NCBI GenBank assembly: GCA_900769905.1
Contig: CAAGIL010000025.1
Location: 1-19,943 of the forward strand
Reading direction: 5' to 3'
Length of the DNA stretch: 19,943 nucleotides
From: Rikenellaceae bacterium
Lineage (GTDB): Bacteria; Bacteroidota; Bacteroidia; Bacteroidales; UBA932
Below, piece by piece: positions 7,484-15,686 of this stretch (the stretch's first letter is position 1; every line of letters begins with the position of its first letter). The translations under genes were made by a program, and so were the position numbers. The notes below the pieces were generated by a model. That model searched no databases, was not told the origin of the DNA, and saw nothing but the letters and a program-made list of their open reading frames with translations.

Positions 7484-9718
7484 TTAGTGCGAGAGTTTTT
7501 CGTAAAGTTCCGGGTCATAATCTTCCAGAGCGGTGATGCCGTGGAGGTGATTGATGGATATCCACGGTAGCCAGGTGCGGTGTGCGCCTACGCCTCGTCC
7601 CGGGCCCATCCTCCAGTGTTCCTGCTGCCATCCAGGACCTGCCATATCATAGCTGCGTCCCGGGAGTGCCAGCATAGCCTTGGTGCCGTGAAGCAGGATG
7701 TGCGCTACATCGAGGTAGTGTTCGTCGCCGCTGTGTCTGTACAGCTCTGCGTACAGAGGTACTGCCCAGTCAAGGTACTGGTCCACGCCTCCGACATCGT
7801 TGGATCCGATTCCGTTCACGCCTGTCGTCGGTACTCCCGGTTTCCAGCCGAGCTGGGACGCATCGGCTCCCTCAGGCATAGGAACGTTCCATATCCATAT
7901 CCAGCTTTCCGTGTAATCTGCGGCAGCCTTGGCTCTCTCGAGCCATTTCCCGTCGCCGGTGGCATCATAAAGGGAAAGGAAGGCGTTGAGACTCAGCATC
8001 CCGGACTCCTTGTCCGCTACCTGGGTGCTCCCGGTGGCTCCGCAATAAACCCCCTTCTGCCCGCTTATATTCCATAGCGCTTCTCCGGCTTTCAGGGCTG
8101 CTTCAAGCCATATCTGCTCCCCGGTGAAGTCCGTCAGGCGCACGAAGAAAGGAATAGGTGCATAACTCTTCACTCCGCTAGCATCCGATACTTCTCCGTC
8201 ATCACCCCAGTCGGCAGGGAAAGAGCCGTCCTCCCTCTGCTGGGCGAGCAGCCATTTTGCGTGGGACCTTCCCCAGGCAAGCCAGTCTTCGTGGAGTATT
8301 CCGTGCTCTTTTTCTGCTGCCAGAAGCTCCATAAGCATACTCATATCCTCTGCAATCGGACGCACTCCGAAGGCGTGTCCGCCGTGGATATTGCCCACGC
8401 GCCCGGTGCGCAGGTCGATGCCTTCTCCGAGCGGAGGATTGACCGGGAAGGAAGTTACCAGGGTGTTCATAATTGCTTCGGCACTTTCCCGGAACTGTCT
8501 TCCGCGTGCGCTGGTGTCCCTGTAACTTTCGCGCAGGAACTGGCCTGCAAGCTCGACGTGCTTGCCGCAGAAGCCCACTACCGCCCAGGGCCATATGCCC
8601 AGTTCTGCGGCTGAAGGGTCTATGTCGATGCCCAACTCTCCGGCCCAGCTTACAATGTCGTCCAGTTCCGGGCTTGCCGGTGCCGTCCAGAACCTCATTG
8701 CCGCCGGCCTGAAGGAGCCCGGCTTTCCTGATACCGCGTCAATGACGAAGGGTATGCCTGCCCTGCCTTCGTAACGGACAAGTCTTGCCTGAAGGTGGTC
8801 AAGAAGGGTAGTTCTGACCTGATCAAGGTCTACCGGGGTCACCTGTGGGTCAAGCTGATCCCAGGCCCACCTCCATATCATCTTCTCCGCCTCCGGGAGG
8901 GAGGTGCATTCGCCTCTTTTTACCTTTATGGTATAATTTTGCGTAAAACCTTCTGTGACAGGGTGAAAGCGTCCGCGTACCACTGGGTCTGACTGCCCTT
9001 CCGGCATCATGAACGGACCCCTGCCCGGGAATTCTTCGCAGGATCCGGGATAGCGGTAGATGAAATCCGTCCCCTCCGCACCCTTGCGGATGTCAATCGC
9101 GCCGAATGTGAGCCTGGCGTCAACAATACGATCGCCTGCGCCGGCAGCACTCTCTTCACTGGTGGTGTTGCCCTTCGGCTCAGGGTTGAGAATGGCTGTC
9201 CACCTGCCGTCCGGAGTGAGTACTGCGGCAAGCGGTGCGGACATGAGATCTTCCCTGACGGAGAAGAAGCCTGCATCGTGGTAGAGCGACCCGCCTTTGC
9301 TGAAGGCGTTGGTGTGGGGTTCGCCATATATTATTCCCGGTATGATGAAGCGGCTGTCCTCCCAGGAGGAACTGACCGCCGCCGGGAAAATGGCTTCTGA
9401 ACAGAATCCTGCTCCAGGGTAGCTCCCTTCAATTTCAAGCTGTCTGTCAAGGGTGATTTCGTCACCCTTGCTGCTCATCTTGTCTGTAAGGTGGAATACA
9501 GCGCCCTGAACAGAGAACTCGCTTCTGATGATCGTTGTCCGGCCTTTCCTGCTCGTCTGTACGGAAGCCGGGACCAGAGTCATGAGCTCTCCGTCAGGAG
9601 AGGAAAGGGTGATTGAAGGCTGCTCAATAAGGGGTGTCATTTCCTGCGACTGGCAGGAAGAAACGGCCAGCGCAGACGATATGGCCACAGACAGGAATAA
9701 ACTGAACTTATGTTTCAT
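7484..9718 (-). CDS. Lipoprotein, putative unassigned (alpha/alpha)6-type carbohydrate-active enzyme
   Basis: This 744-residue protein has a lipoprotein signal (AVSSC, Cys22). I do not recognise its exact family. Residues of about 30-275 are beta-rich (for example FIIPGIIYGEPH near 124-135, DGRWTAILNPEPKG near 170-183), like an N-terminal beta-sandwich. From about 276 to the end it is helical, with repeated helix-turn units and conserved-looking loops: GIWPWAVVGF (374-383), NIHGGHAFGVRPIAED (443-458), REDGSFPADWGDD (495-507), SNDVGGVDQYLDW (639-651) and AGPGWQQEHW (693-702). A beta-sandwich plus an aromatic-rich helical barrel is typical of glycosidases and lyases with (alpha/alpha)6 folds. 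Asp and Glu residues in those loops are candidate catalysts. It is the last gene of the susCD operon, two bases after the esterase stop. The enzyme class is inferred from fold pattern and context only. Confidence 0.7.
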   Translation of the reverse strand: MKHKFSLFLSVAISSALAVSSCQSQEMTPLIEQPSITLSSPDGELMTLVPASVQTSRKGRTTIIRSEFSVQGAVFHLTDKMSSKGDEITLDRQLEIEGSYPGAGFCSEAIFPAAVSSSWEDSRFIIPGIIYGEPHTNAFSKGGSLYHDAGFFSVREDLMSAPLAAVLTPDGRWTAILNPEPKGNTTSEESAAGAGDRIVDARLTFGAIDIRKGAEGTDFIYRYPGSCEEFPGRGPFMMPEGQSDPVVRGRFHPVTEGFTQNYTIKVKRGECTSLPEAEKMIWRWAWDQLDPQVTPVDLDQVRTTLLDHLQARLVRYEGRAGIPFVIDAVSGKPGSFRPAAMRFWTAPASPELDDIVSWAGELGIDIDPSAAELGIWPWAVVGFCGKHVELAGQFLRESYRDTSARGRQFRESAEAIMNTLVTSFPVNPPLGEGIDLRTGRVGNIHGGHAFGVRPIAEDMSMLMELLAAEKEHGILHEDWLAWGRSHAKWLLAQQREDGSFPADWGDDGEVSDASGVKSYAPIPFFVRLTDFTGEQIWLEAALKAGEALWNISGQKGVYCGATGSTQVADKESGMLSLNAFLSLYDATGDGKWLERAKAAADYTESWIWIWNVPMPEGADASQLGWKPGVPTTGVNGIGSNDVGGVDQYLDWAVPLYAELYRHSGDEHYLDVAHILLHGTKAMLALPGRSYDMAGPGWQQEHWRMGPGRGVGAHRTWLPWISINHLHGITALEDYDPELYEKLSH

Positions 9719-9720
9719 TT

Positions 9721-10620
9721 CTACTTGTATTGGTCGAAAAAGTCAAATACTTCCGGTAATACCTCGGGTACCATATTGGGATGGTCTGCCTCAACTTCAA
9801 GATAAGTCAGGTTGAAACCTTCCTTCTCAAGATGGTCTCTCAACTCTCTGCTGGACTTCAGCGAAGCTATCGCCAGTGTGCCCTCGGTCACGAAGATTGG
9901 CTTGGACTTGATGCTCCTCCAGGGGTAGCCTTCCTCGAGGACGAAGGGCCCGGACATAGGGGCAAGGGCCTTCCAATAATCCGGGTATTTTGCTCCGAGA
10001 TACCAGGTGCCTCCCGCTCCCATCGAGTGCCCGCAGAGAAACATTTTCTTCCTGTCAACAGGGTAGTTGGCCATGACGATTTCCAGCACGTTGATTACAT
10101 CCTTCTCACTGAGCCGCTGGGCGGCAGCCCTTTCCGGGTCTATGGACGCGAGAACCTCAGCAGCTTCATCATTTCTGCCGAATTCCGCCGGAAGTATGAG
10201 GTTGTTGCCATAAGCGGCGTGAGCTCCGAGAGGGGATACCAGGATGAAACCGTGTTCATCGGCCAGTTTTACAAGCTGCCCTTCATTCTGGTCAAGGTAT
10301 GAGTTTTCGTCATTCCAGCCTCCGTGAAGGAACATTACCAGCGGAAGCTTGTCCTTCCCGTTCCAGCCTTTCGGCAGACAGAGCCTGAAGGGCATATTCT
10401 CTCCCGCTTCGGGGAAGAAGTAGGAATAATGGATGTCCCGTCCTTTATTCCCGGTCCCGAGGACAGTGAGGGTGGCAACTGATGCCAGCTGCCTGGATTC
10501 TTCCATCTGTCCGGCAGCGACTATGTCCGTGCCGAACACAATGGTGTCCCGCTCCCCGTTTCCGGTGCAGGAGGAAAGCAACAGGGGCAGCAGGGCAAGG
10601 GTTATGAACAAACGTTTCAT
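9721..10620 (-). CDS. Alpha/beta-hydrolase esterase, lipoprotein
   Basis: With ATG 10620 (signal peptide MKRLFITLALLPLLLSSC, lipid-carrying Cys18) the protein has 299 residues. It shows a hydrolase core of the secreted esterase type: MFLHGGWNDE, an oxyanion-loop motif at about 96-106, then LCGHSMGAGG with nucleophile Ser199, and ADHPNM with probable catalytic His280. The usual acid in a HGxxD segment is not seen; the equivalent stretch reads TEGTLAIAS. Such enzymes in PULs often remove acetyl, feruloyl or methyl ester groups from polysaccharides. It sits between susD (82 bases, containing a hairpin) and the unassigned enzyme (2 bases), so it is probably co-transcribed and works on the same glycan. 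A longer reading from 10677 adds 19 unlikely residues before the signal peptide. Confidence 0.85.
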   Translation of the reverse strand: MKRLFITLALLPLLLSSCTGNGERDTIVFGTDIVAAGQMEESRQLASVATLTVLGTGNKGRDIHYSYFFPEAGENMPFRLCLPKGWNGKDKLPLVMFLHGGWNDENSYLDQNEGQLVKLADEHGFILVSPLGAHAAYGNNLILPAEFGRNDEAAEVLASIDPERAAAQRLSEKDVINVLEIVMANYPVDRKKMFLCGHSMGAGGTWYLGAKYPDYWKALAPMSGPFVLEEGYPWRSIKSKPIFVTEGTLAIASLKSSRELRDHLEKEGFNLTYLEVEADHPNMVPEVLPEVFDFFDQYK

Positions 10621-10631
10621 CTTTGAAATAA

Positions 10632-10658
10632 AGGGCAGGTATGTATTATGCCTGCCCT
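10632..10658 (-). terminator. Intercistronic hairpin after susD
   Basis: AGGGCAGG (10632-10639) pairs with CCTGCCCT (10651-10658) over an 11-base loop. On the - strand the stem is followed by TTTATTTC, resembling a leaky intrinsic terminator. It lies in the gap between susD and the esterase, ending 11 bases before the esterase start. It could lower esterase and enzyme expression relative to susCD, or protect the 3' end of the susCD message. Confidence 0.5.
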
Positions 10659-10702
10659 GATTGCAAATCACTGACAAATATAGTAAAAACTTGGAGTTTC
10701 AA

Positions 10703-12409
10703 TTATTCCCAGCCCGGGTTCTGAACAATGTTAGGGTTGATGGAGGTTTCGCTGAACGGATATGGCATATATTCGTTCTTGCCAGCCTTGAACCCGTAAT
10801 TGCTGCCGTTGTAGTTGGCATTGGACCAATCCACGTAACCGTAGTGCTCGGTGTGGCCTTCCTGGCCGATGAGGTCGCGGAGGTTAGGTACGGCCTTGCC
10901 GTTGTCCTTGAGTTTCTCCGGAGCATCGCCCCAGCGCACGAGGTCAATGAAACGGGTGCCTTCAAGCCAGAGTTCGAAGCGTTTCTCGTTCTTTACCTCA
11001 TCCATCGTGAGGGCGGAACTGATATGCTTTGATCCGGCACGCTCCTGAATCATGTTGAGGTATTTGAGTCCGTCGTTGTCGGAAGTCATTGCGCAGGCCT
11101 CGGCATAGAGAAGGAGTACCTCTGCATAACGCATCAGTATCGTGTTGTTGTCGCAGTTGTTGGAATTGTTCGCCATCAGGTCGGAACGCCTGCCGACAAG
11201 TTTGTAATGGATATAGCCCTCGTTGCCGTACAGTCCGGCGGAAGTAGGATATATGCCTCTCTGCAGGTCCTTCTTCTTCTCCTCAAGTGTGAGTTCGTGT
11301 CCGTCTTCTGCTATGTCGCTGTCATAAGGCAGGTCATAGAGGAATTCGTCGTAGGTGAGGAACCAGGCTTTGCGCCTGTATGAGTCTCCGTCGTTGGCAA
11401 TCATTGCCCTGGCGAATTCGCCGGTAGGGGAGATGCCGCCCCAGCCTTCTCCCGGAATCGTGGTCAAAGGCTTTGATGCGAGCTCAGAAGTCCTCCAATA
11501 GAAGGAGTTGTTGGCAAAGAAGTGGTAAAAGCCCATATAGGTGCTGTTCGGGTCATCCACGAAGTTGAATTCGAATACCTTCTCGCAGCATCCGTCACCT
11601 GCCTTGTGGAAAAGGTCGCCGATGTTCTCGCCCGGATACAGTGCATACTTCCCTGAGTCGATGACCTTCTTGAGCGTGGCCTTTGCTCCGCTGAAATCCT
11701 TCGCGAAAACCTGTGCTTTGCCCATAAATGCGAGGGCTGCTTCCTTTGTCAGGCGTATTGCATTGGCGGAATCATCCACTCCGCTCTTGGAAGGCAGGTA
11801 CTTGGCTGCGTCTTCCAGTTCGCTGATGACCCAGGAGAGTATCTCGTCGTGCGGGGTGTTGCCCGGACGGTCGGCTCCTGTGAGCACGTGGTCCACGAGA
11901 GGCGGGTTGTTCCAGTACATTGCCAGATACATATGGGCGATGGCGCGGAATACCCTGGCTTCGGAAATGTTCCTGTCAATATTGGCGCTGACACCGTATT
12001 CGAAATTGTCTGTGAGCAGGTTGCAGGCGTATATCAGCTGATAGAAGCCCATATACATAGACTTGACAACGACGCTCTCTGAGGTGAATGAAGGACGGAA
12101 TTCGTTGATTTCCAGTCCGTAAACGTGGTCATCCTTGTGGCCGGATCCGAAGTACATATCGTCGGACGGGGCGTTGGTGAGGGTGAAATAGACAGGAGCA
12201 ATGACGAAGGCCTGGAAACCGGCTCCGAGATTCCAGCAATAGGTGCCGGCATTGTAGACATTCACGGCTGCAGACTCCGCATCCTCTTCAGTCTGGTAGA
12301 AATCCTCAATGGAGATGACGCCCTTCTGTGGAATTTCCAACCACTTCTGGCTGCAGGATGCAGCGCAGAGCAGCGAAAGGGCCAGTATGGTATATTTTGC
12401 GATTTTCAT
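10703..12409 (-). CDS. susD: SusD/RagB-family glycan-binding lipoprotein
   Basis: The protein has 568 residues, typical of SusD proteins, and starts MKIAKYTILALSLLCAASC with the lipid-carrying Cys19. The mature N-terminus, SQKWLEIPQKGVISIEDFYQ, is the usual opening: a short Leu-x-x-x-Pro segment, then a helix that begins a TPR-like scaffold. Near the C-terminus, ERRFELWLEGTRFIDLVRWG-type sequence (here KNEKRFELWLEG and RFIDLVRWGD) is the family hallmark. SusD lids the SusC transporter on the cell surface and captures oligosaccharides. The gene starts 12 bases after the susC stop codon, as normal for the pair, and co-occurs with a divergent HTCS. The assignment is firm; the ligand is unknown. 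Confidence 0.97.
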   Translation of the reverse strand: MKIAKYTILALSLLCAASCSQKWLEIPQKGVISIEDFYQTEEDAESAAVNVYNAGTYCWNLGAGFQAFVIAPVYFTLTNAPSDDMYFGSGHKDDHVYGLEINEFRPSFTSESVVVKSMYMGFYQLIYACNLLTDNFEYGVSANIDRNISEARVFRAIAHMYLAMYWNNPPLVDHVLTGADRPGNTPHDEILSWVISELEDAAKYLPSKSGVDDSANAIRLTKEAALAFMGKAQVFAKDFSGAKATLKKVIDSGKYALYPGENIGDLFHKAGDGCCEKVFEFNFVDDPNSTYMGFYHFFANNSFYWRTSELASKPLTTIPGEGWGGISPTGEFARAMIANDGDSYRRKAWFLTYDEFLYDLPYDSDIAEDGHELTLEEKKKDLQRGIYPTSAGLYGNEGYIHYKLVGRRSDLMANNSNNCDNNTILMRYAEVLLLYAEACAMTSDNDGLKYLNMIQERAGSKHISSALTMDEVKNEKRFELWLEGTRFIDLVRWGDAPEKLKDNGKAVPNLRDLIGQEGHTEHYGYVDWSNANYNGSNYGFKAGKNEYMPYPFSETSINPNIVQNPGWE

Positions 12410-12421
12410 ATCTTAGATGCT

Positions 12422-15400
12422 TTAGAATTGGAGATTGATACCGAATACGAGTTTCTTTGCCGTAGGATATGAGCCTTCGTCGACACCGATGGTGCTGACC
12501 GTTCCGTTGGATGCGGTTTCAGGGTCAAATCCCGGGTATTTGGTGAAGGTGAAGAAGTCATCCATGGAGGCATATATTCTCAGGCTGCTGATTCCTGCCT
12601 TGCGGACGAGCTTTGATGGGAGGCTGTATCCGAGCTGGATCTGCTTGATTTTGAAGTAGGAACCGTCAAAGACATTGGCGGATGATGCCCAGAATTCCTG
12701 ACTGGTAGCGATTGCTGCAGGGTTTGGCATTGACGCATTGCGATTGCTCTCGGACCACGCATTCTCATAGAAATAGGAGAGACAGTTCACGAGAGGGCGG
12801 TCAGTCCTGTAAATGGAAGGGAAAATCTGGTTTCCTCCCACGCCGTGTCCGAATACTGTGAGGTCAAGATTCTTGTAGGACAGGTTGAGGGTGATACCGT
12901 AATTGAGTTTCGGAATGCCGCAGCCGATCATCGTGAGGTCTTCGGAATTGATGCTTCCGTCTCCGTTTATGTCCTTATATATTGGATCTCCGGTATTGGC
13001 ATCAACGCCTTCATATTGGAATCCTCTCATATACCATACAGGGTAACCGGCTTCGAAATAAGTGGCGAACTTGTCAATGTCCGTTCCCAGAATTCTTGAA
13101 ACTGACGGGTCAAGATAGGTGACCTCATTTTTCAGAGTGGACAGGTTTGCGTTGACTGAATATGAGAAATCCCCTATATTGTCCTTCCAGCCGAGTTCAA
13201 ACTCGAAACCGCTGTTGTGGACATTGCCCGCATTGATGGTGGAAGTGGCGATACCTACCTCGGCAACGTTGGTGACGGTAACCAGCAGACCGTTGGTCAT
13301 TTTGTTGTAGTAGTCTGCTGCGAAGGTGAGACGGTTGTCCAGGAAGCGGGCATCAAGACCGAGGTCGTACTGCTCGGAAACCTCCCATTTGAGATCCGGG
13401 TTTGCGAGGCCGGACGGTCTGGAACCGAAAGATGCCTTGTTATCATTTACGTCCCACTGGTATTTCTGGCTGTTATATGATATCGAGGTAGAATATGCGT
13501 AGTCTTTGAGCACGGCGATGTTTCCGTTCTGGCCCCAGGAAGCACGGATCTTGAGGAAAGAGACGGCATCACGTCCGATATTGTCCTTGAAGAAGTTCTC
13601 GTTGCTTATGGTCCAGCCTGCGGAGAATGATGGGAAATAACCCCAGCGGTTGGAGGATGAGAGCTTTGAAGAATCGAACGCATCTGCGCGGAAGTTGGCC
13701 TGCAGGTTGTATCTGTTGTCATAGTTCCAGCTGAGTCGGCCGAAATAGGAAAGGCTTGCTGACTGGGACGGAATGCCTCCGTTGAGGGTTTTCGTCGCGC
13801 TGGAATTGGCAAAGCCAAGGTAGCGGAAGTTCTCGGCGTATCCTGTAAGAGGATCGGTTCCGGAAATGGTAGCACCGAGGCGGCGGGAGAGGTTCTCGAT
13901 GAAACTCATACCGGCCATTACCGCAATGTTGTGTTTCCCGAGATTCAGGTTGTAGTTGGCAAAGTTCTCCCACTGGTAGTAGTAGCCCGTGGTGCTGTTT
14001 TCCGACAATTCATAGATTGTGGCGTTGCAGCGGCCGCTGGCATAGTAAGGGTCCCTGTAATCGGTGGAGTACTGCTGGGTGATTCGGTAACCGAAACGCG
14101 AGGTGAAGACCAGTCCCTTTATAGGGCTGATGTTGGCGAACAGGGTGCCACGCACTGCGATGCCGTCGCTGAGGGCATTGTTGCGGTCCCTGTGGATAAG
14201 AGGGTTGCCCGCATCGCTCTCCTGAATCTTGGAGACGGCATAGTATTTCCCGTCAGCATTCTTCATAACGTTCTTCCCCTGGGCAATGGCAGCCTTCAGA
14301 TCCGGGGAGAGGTCGTCGGGGTTCTCATAATAAACCGGAGTGAGCGGGTCCATAATCAAGGTGCCGAGGAGGACGGATCCGCTGTAGCGGGAATGCTCTC
14401 CGACAGACTGTGAGCTCCACTTCTCAAGGGAGGTGTTGGTGCCTACCGTCAACCAGTTGTTGATCTTGAAGTCAGCGTTGATCTGGGCGGAGAGACGTTT
14501 GTAGAAATCCTTGTCCCCGCGCACGATACCGTCCTCGTTGAGGTTGGTAATTGCCACATAGAAGTTGCTGCGGTCAGTGCTGCCCTGGAAACCGAGGGTG
14601 TGCTTCTGGGTCATTCCGTTGCCGAATACGGCATCCACCCAGTCGGTGTCGGTTTTGCCGTCATATCCGGCATTCTCGAGGATGGCATCCGTAAGTCTTC
14701 CGGTTGCCCTGCCCCAGCCTATGTACTGCTCGGCATTCATCACCTCTGCCGCTTTCTGCAGGCTGCTGCTCGCGAACTGATAATTATAGAAGAAATGTCC
14801 TTCTCCCTTGGCTGCACTTCCTGCCTTGGTGGTGATGAGCACGACACCGTTGCCGGCCTGTGCGCCGTAGATGGCGGCTGAAGCTGCATCCTTGAGGATC
14901 TCCATAGATTCAATCATAGAAGGGTCAAGGTACTGGATGTTGTCCACCTGAAGTCCGTCTACGATGAGTAGCGGTCCGAGACCATCAGAGGAATTGGATG
15001 AAATACCGCGCACGCGTATGTCTGAACCTGAACCCGGCTTTGCGGAGGAATTCTGGATGACAACGCCTGCCGCCTTGCCCTGGATGGCCTGCATTGCATT
15101 TGCGGATGTGCGGTCCTTCAAGTCGGAAGCCTTGACGGACGCGATGGATCCTGTAATGTCGCTCTTCTTCTGGACACCGTAACCGATGACGACAGTCTCC
15201 TCAAGGAACTCAGTGTCCTCTATAAGAGTGATGTCGAAAGAGGTACGGTTTCCCACAGGGATGACCTGAGTCTGATAGCCGATGCAGGATACTGAAATGG
15301 ATGCTCCGTCGGGAACATTCAGACTGAATTTTCCGTCAATGTCTGTGGTTGCTCCCAGTTTTGAATTTCCGGGTACGGTGACAGAGGCCCCGATGACCGG

Positions 15401-15523
15401 ACCTATGGCATCTTTCACGGTGCCGCTGATACTCCTCGTCTGTGCGGAACCTGCCAGGCCCGAACAAAGGAAGAGAACGGCTGACAAAAGAATGCCAAGT
15501 GTTCTGATAGATTTTTTTTCCAT
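12422..15523 (-). CDS. susC: SusC/RagA-family TonB-dependent outer-membrane transporter
   Basis: With ATG 15523 the protein has 1033 residues; an open frame reaching 15775 is rejected because the signal peptide begins MEKKSIRTLG and is cleaved after GSAQ (28). A carboxypeptidase-like regulatory beta-domain follows (RSISGTVKDAIGPVIGASV to about 100). Then come the TonB-box-like EETVVIGYG (108-116), the plug domain (about 120-240, DIRVRGISSN and LLIVDGLQVD) and a long beta-barrel ending in FGINLQF, the aromatic C-terminus recognised by the BAM machinery. There is no STN domain, consistent with regulation by an HTCS rather than by an ECF sigma and anti-sigma pair. It imports the glycan fragment delivered by SusD. 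It is the first gene of the PUL operon, divergent from the HTCS. Confidence 0.97.
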   Translation of the reverse strand: MEKKSIRTLGILLSAVLFLCSGLAGSAQTRSISGTVKDAIGPVIGASVTVPGNSKLGATTDIDGKFSLNVPDGASISVSCIGYQTQVIPVGNRTSFDITLIEDTEFLEETVVIGYGVQKKSDITGSIASVKASDLKDRTSANAMQAIQGKAAGVVIQNSSAKPGSGSDIRVRGISSNSSDGLGPLLIVDGLQVDNIQYLDPSMIESMEILKDAASAAIYGAQAGNGVVLITTKAGSAAKGEGHFFYNYQFASSSLQKAAEVMNAEQYIGWGRATGRLTDAILENAGYDGKTDTDWVDAVFGNGMTQKHTLGFQGSTDRSNFYVAITNLNEDGIVRGDKDFYKRLSAQINADFKINNWLTVGTNTSLEKWSSQSVGEHSRYSGSVLLGTLIMDPLTPVYYENPDDLSPDLKAAIAQGKNVMKNADGKYYAVSKIQESDAGNPLIHRDRNNALSDGIAVRGTLFANISPIKGLVFTSRFGYRITQQYSTDYRDPYYASGRCNATIYELSENSTTGYYYQWENFANYNLNLGKHNIAVMAGMSFIENLSRRLGATISGTDPLTGYAENFRYLGFANSSATKTLNGGIPSQSASLSYFGRLSWNYDNRYNLQANFRADAFDSSKLSSSNRWGYFPSFSAGWTISNENFFKDNIGRDAVSFLKIRASWGQNGNIAVLKDYAYSTSISYNSQKYQWDVNDNKASFGSRPSGLANPDLKWEVSEQYDLGLDARFLDNRLTFAADYYNKMTNGLLVTVTNVAEVGIATSTINAGNVHNSGFEFELGWKDNIGDFSYSVNANLSTLKNEVTYLDPSVSRILGTDIDKFATYFEAGYPVWYMRGFQYEGVDANTGDPIYKDINGDGSINSEDLTMIGCGIPKLNYGITLNLSYKNLDLTVFGHGVGGNQIFPSIYRTDRPLVNCLSYFYENAWSESNRNASMPNPAAIATSQEFWASSANVFDGSYFKIKQIQLGYSLPSKLVRKAGISSLRIYASMDDFFTFTKYPGFDPETASNGTVSTIGVDEGSYPTAKKLVFGINLQF

Positions 15524-15587
15524 GGCTGTAGTGTTAATAATTGTGGCGCAATTATACTTAGCTTTGTGTTGAAAGTAGGTGTGAAAA

Positions 15588-15616
15588 CAATCATAAAAGT
15601 CCGGAAAATCGCCAAA
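15588..15616 (-). promoter_or_regulatory. Weak candidate promoter for susC
   Basis: On the - strand TATGATTG (15595-15588) matches TAnnTTTG at all but one position, and TTTG (15616-15613) matches the -33 box. The spacer is 17 bases, short of the usual 19-21. A poor core promoter would fit a gene needing activation by the HTCS. A similar near-match, TATAATTG (15556-15549), has no -33 partner. Confidence 0.3.
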
Positions 15617-15644
15617 TGAAACACATTTCGCCTTATTTGAAATG
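15614..15644. promoter_or_regulatory. Nested inverted repeats in the HTCS-susC gap
   Basis: AAATG-N5-CATTT spans 15614-15628, and CATTTC-N9-GAAATG spans 15624-15644, sharing the middle CATTT. They lie in the 163-bp divergent gap, immediately upstream (in susC direction) of the candidate susC -33 box. This is a reasonable place for the AraC-type DNA-binding domain of the HTCS, but the arms are only 5 and 6 bases and AT-rich. Confidence 0.35.
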
Positions 15645-15655
15645 GATTTAGTATT

Positions 15656-15682
15656 TTTGACGCACCTGATTGGGTAACTTTG
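15656..15682 (+). promoter_or_regulatory. Candidate HTCS promoter, next to the start codon
   Basis: TAACTTTG (15675-15682) matches the Bacteroidota -7 consensus TAnnTTTG exactly. TTTG (15656-15659) could be the -33 element, with a 15-base spacer, shorter than usual. The start codon at 15687 is four bases downstream, so transcription from this box would begin at or next to the ATG. Confidence 0.4.
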
Positions 15683-15686
15683 TGAC

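Noticed and set aside
10621..10677. Upstream start for the esterase adding 19 residues
   Set aside because: The added segment runs through the hairpin and precedes a standard lipoprotein signal peptide.
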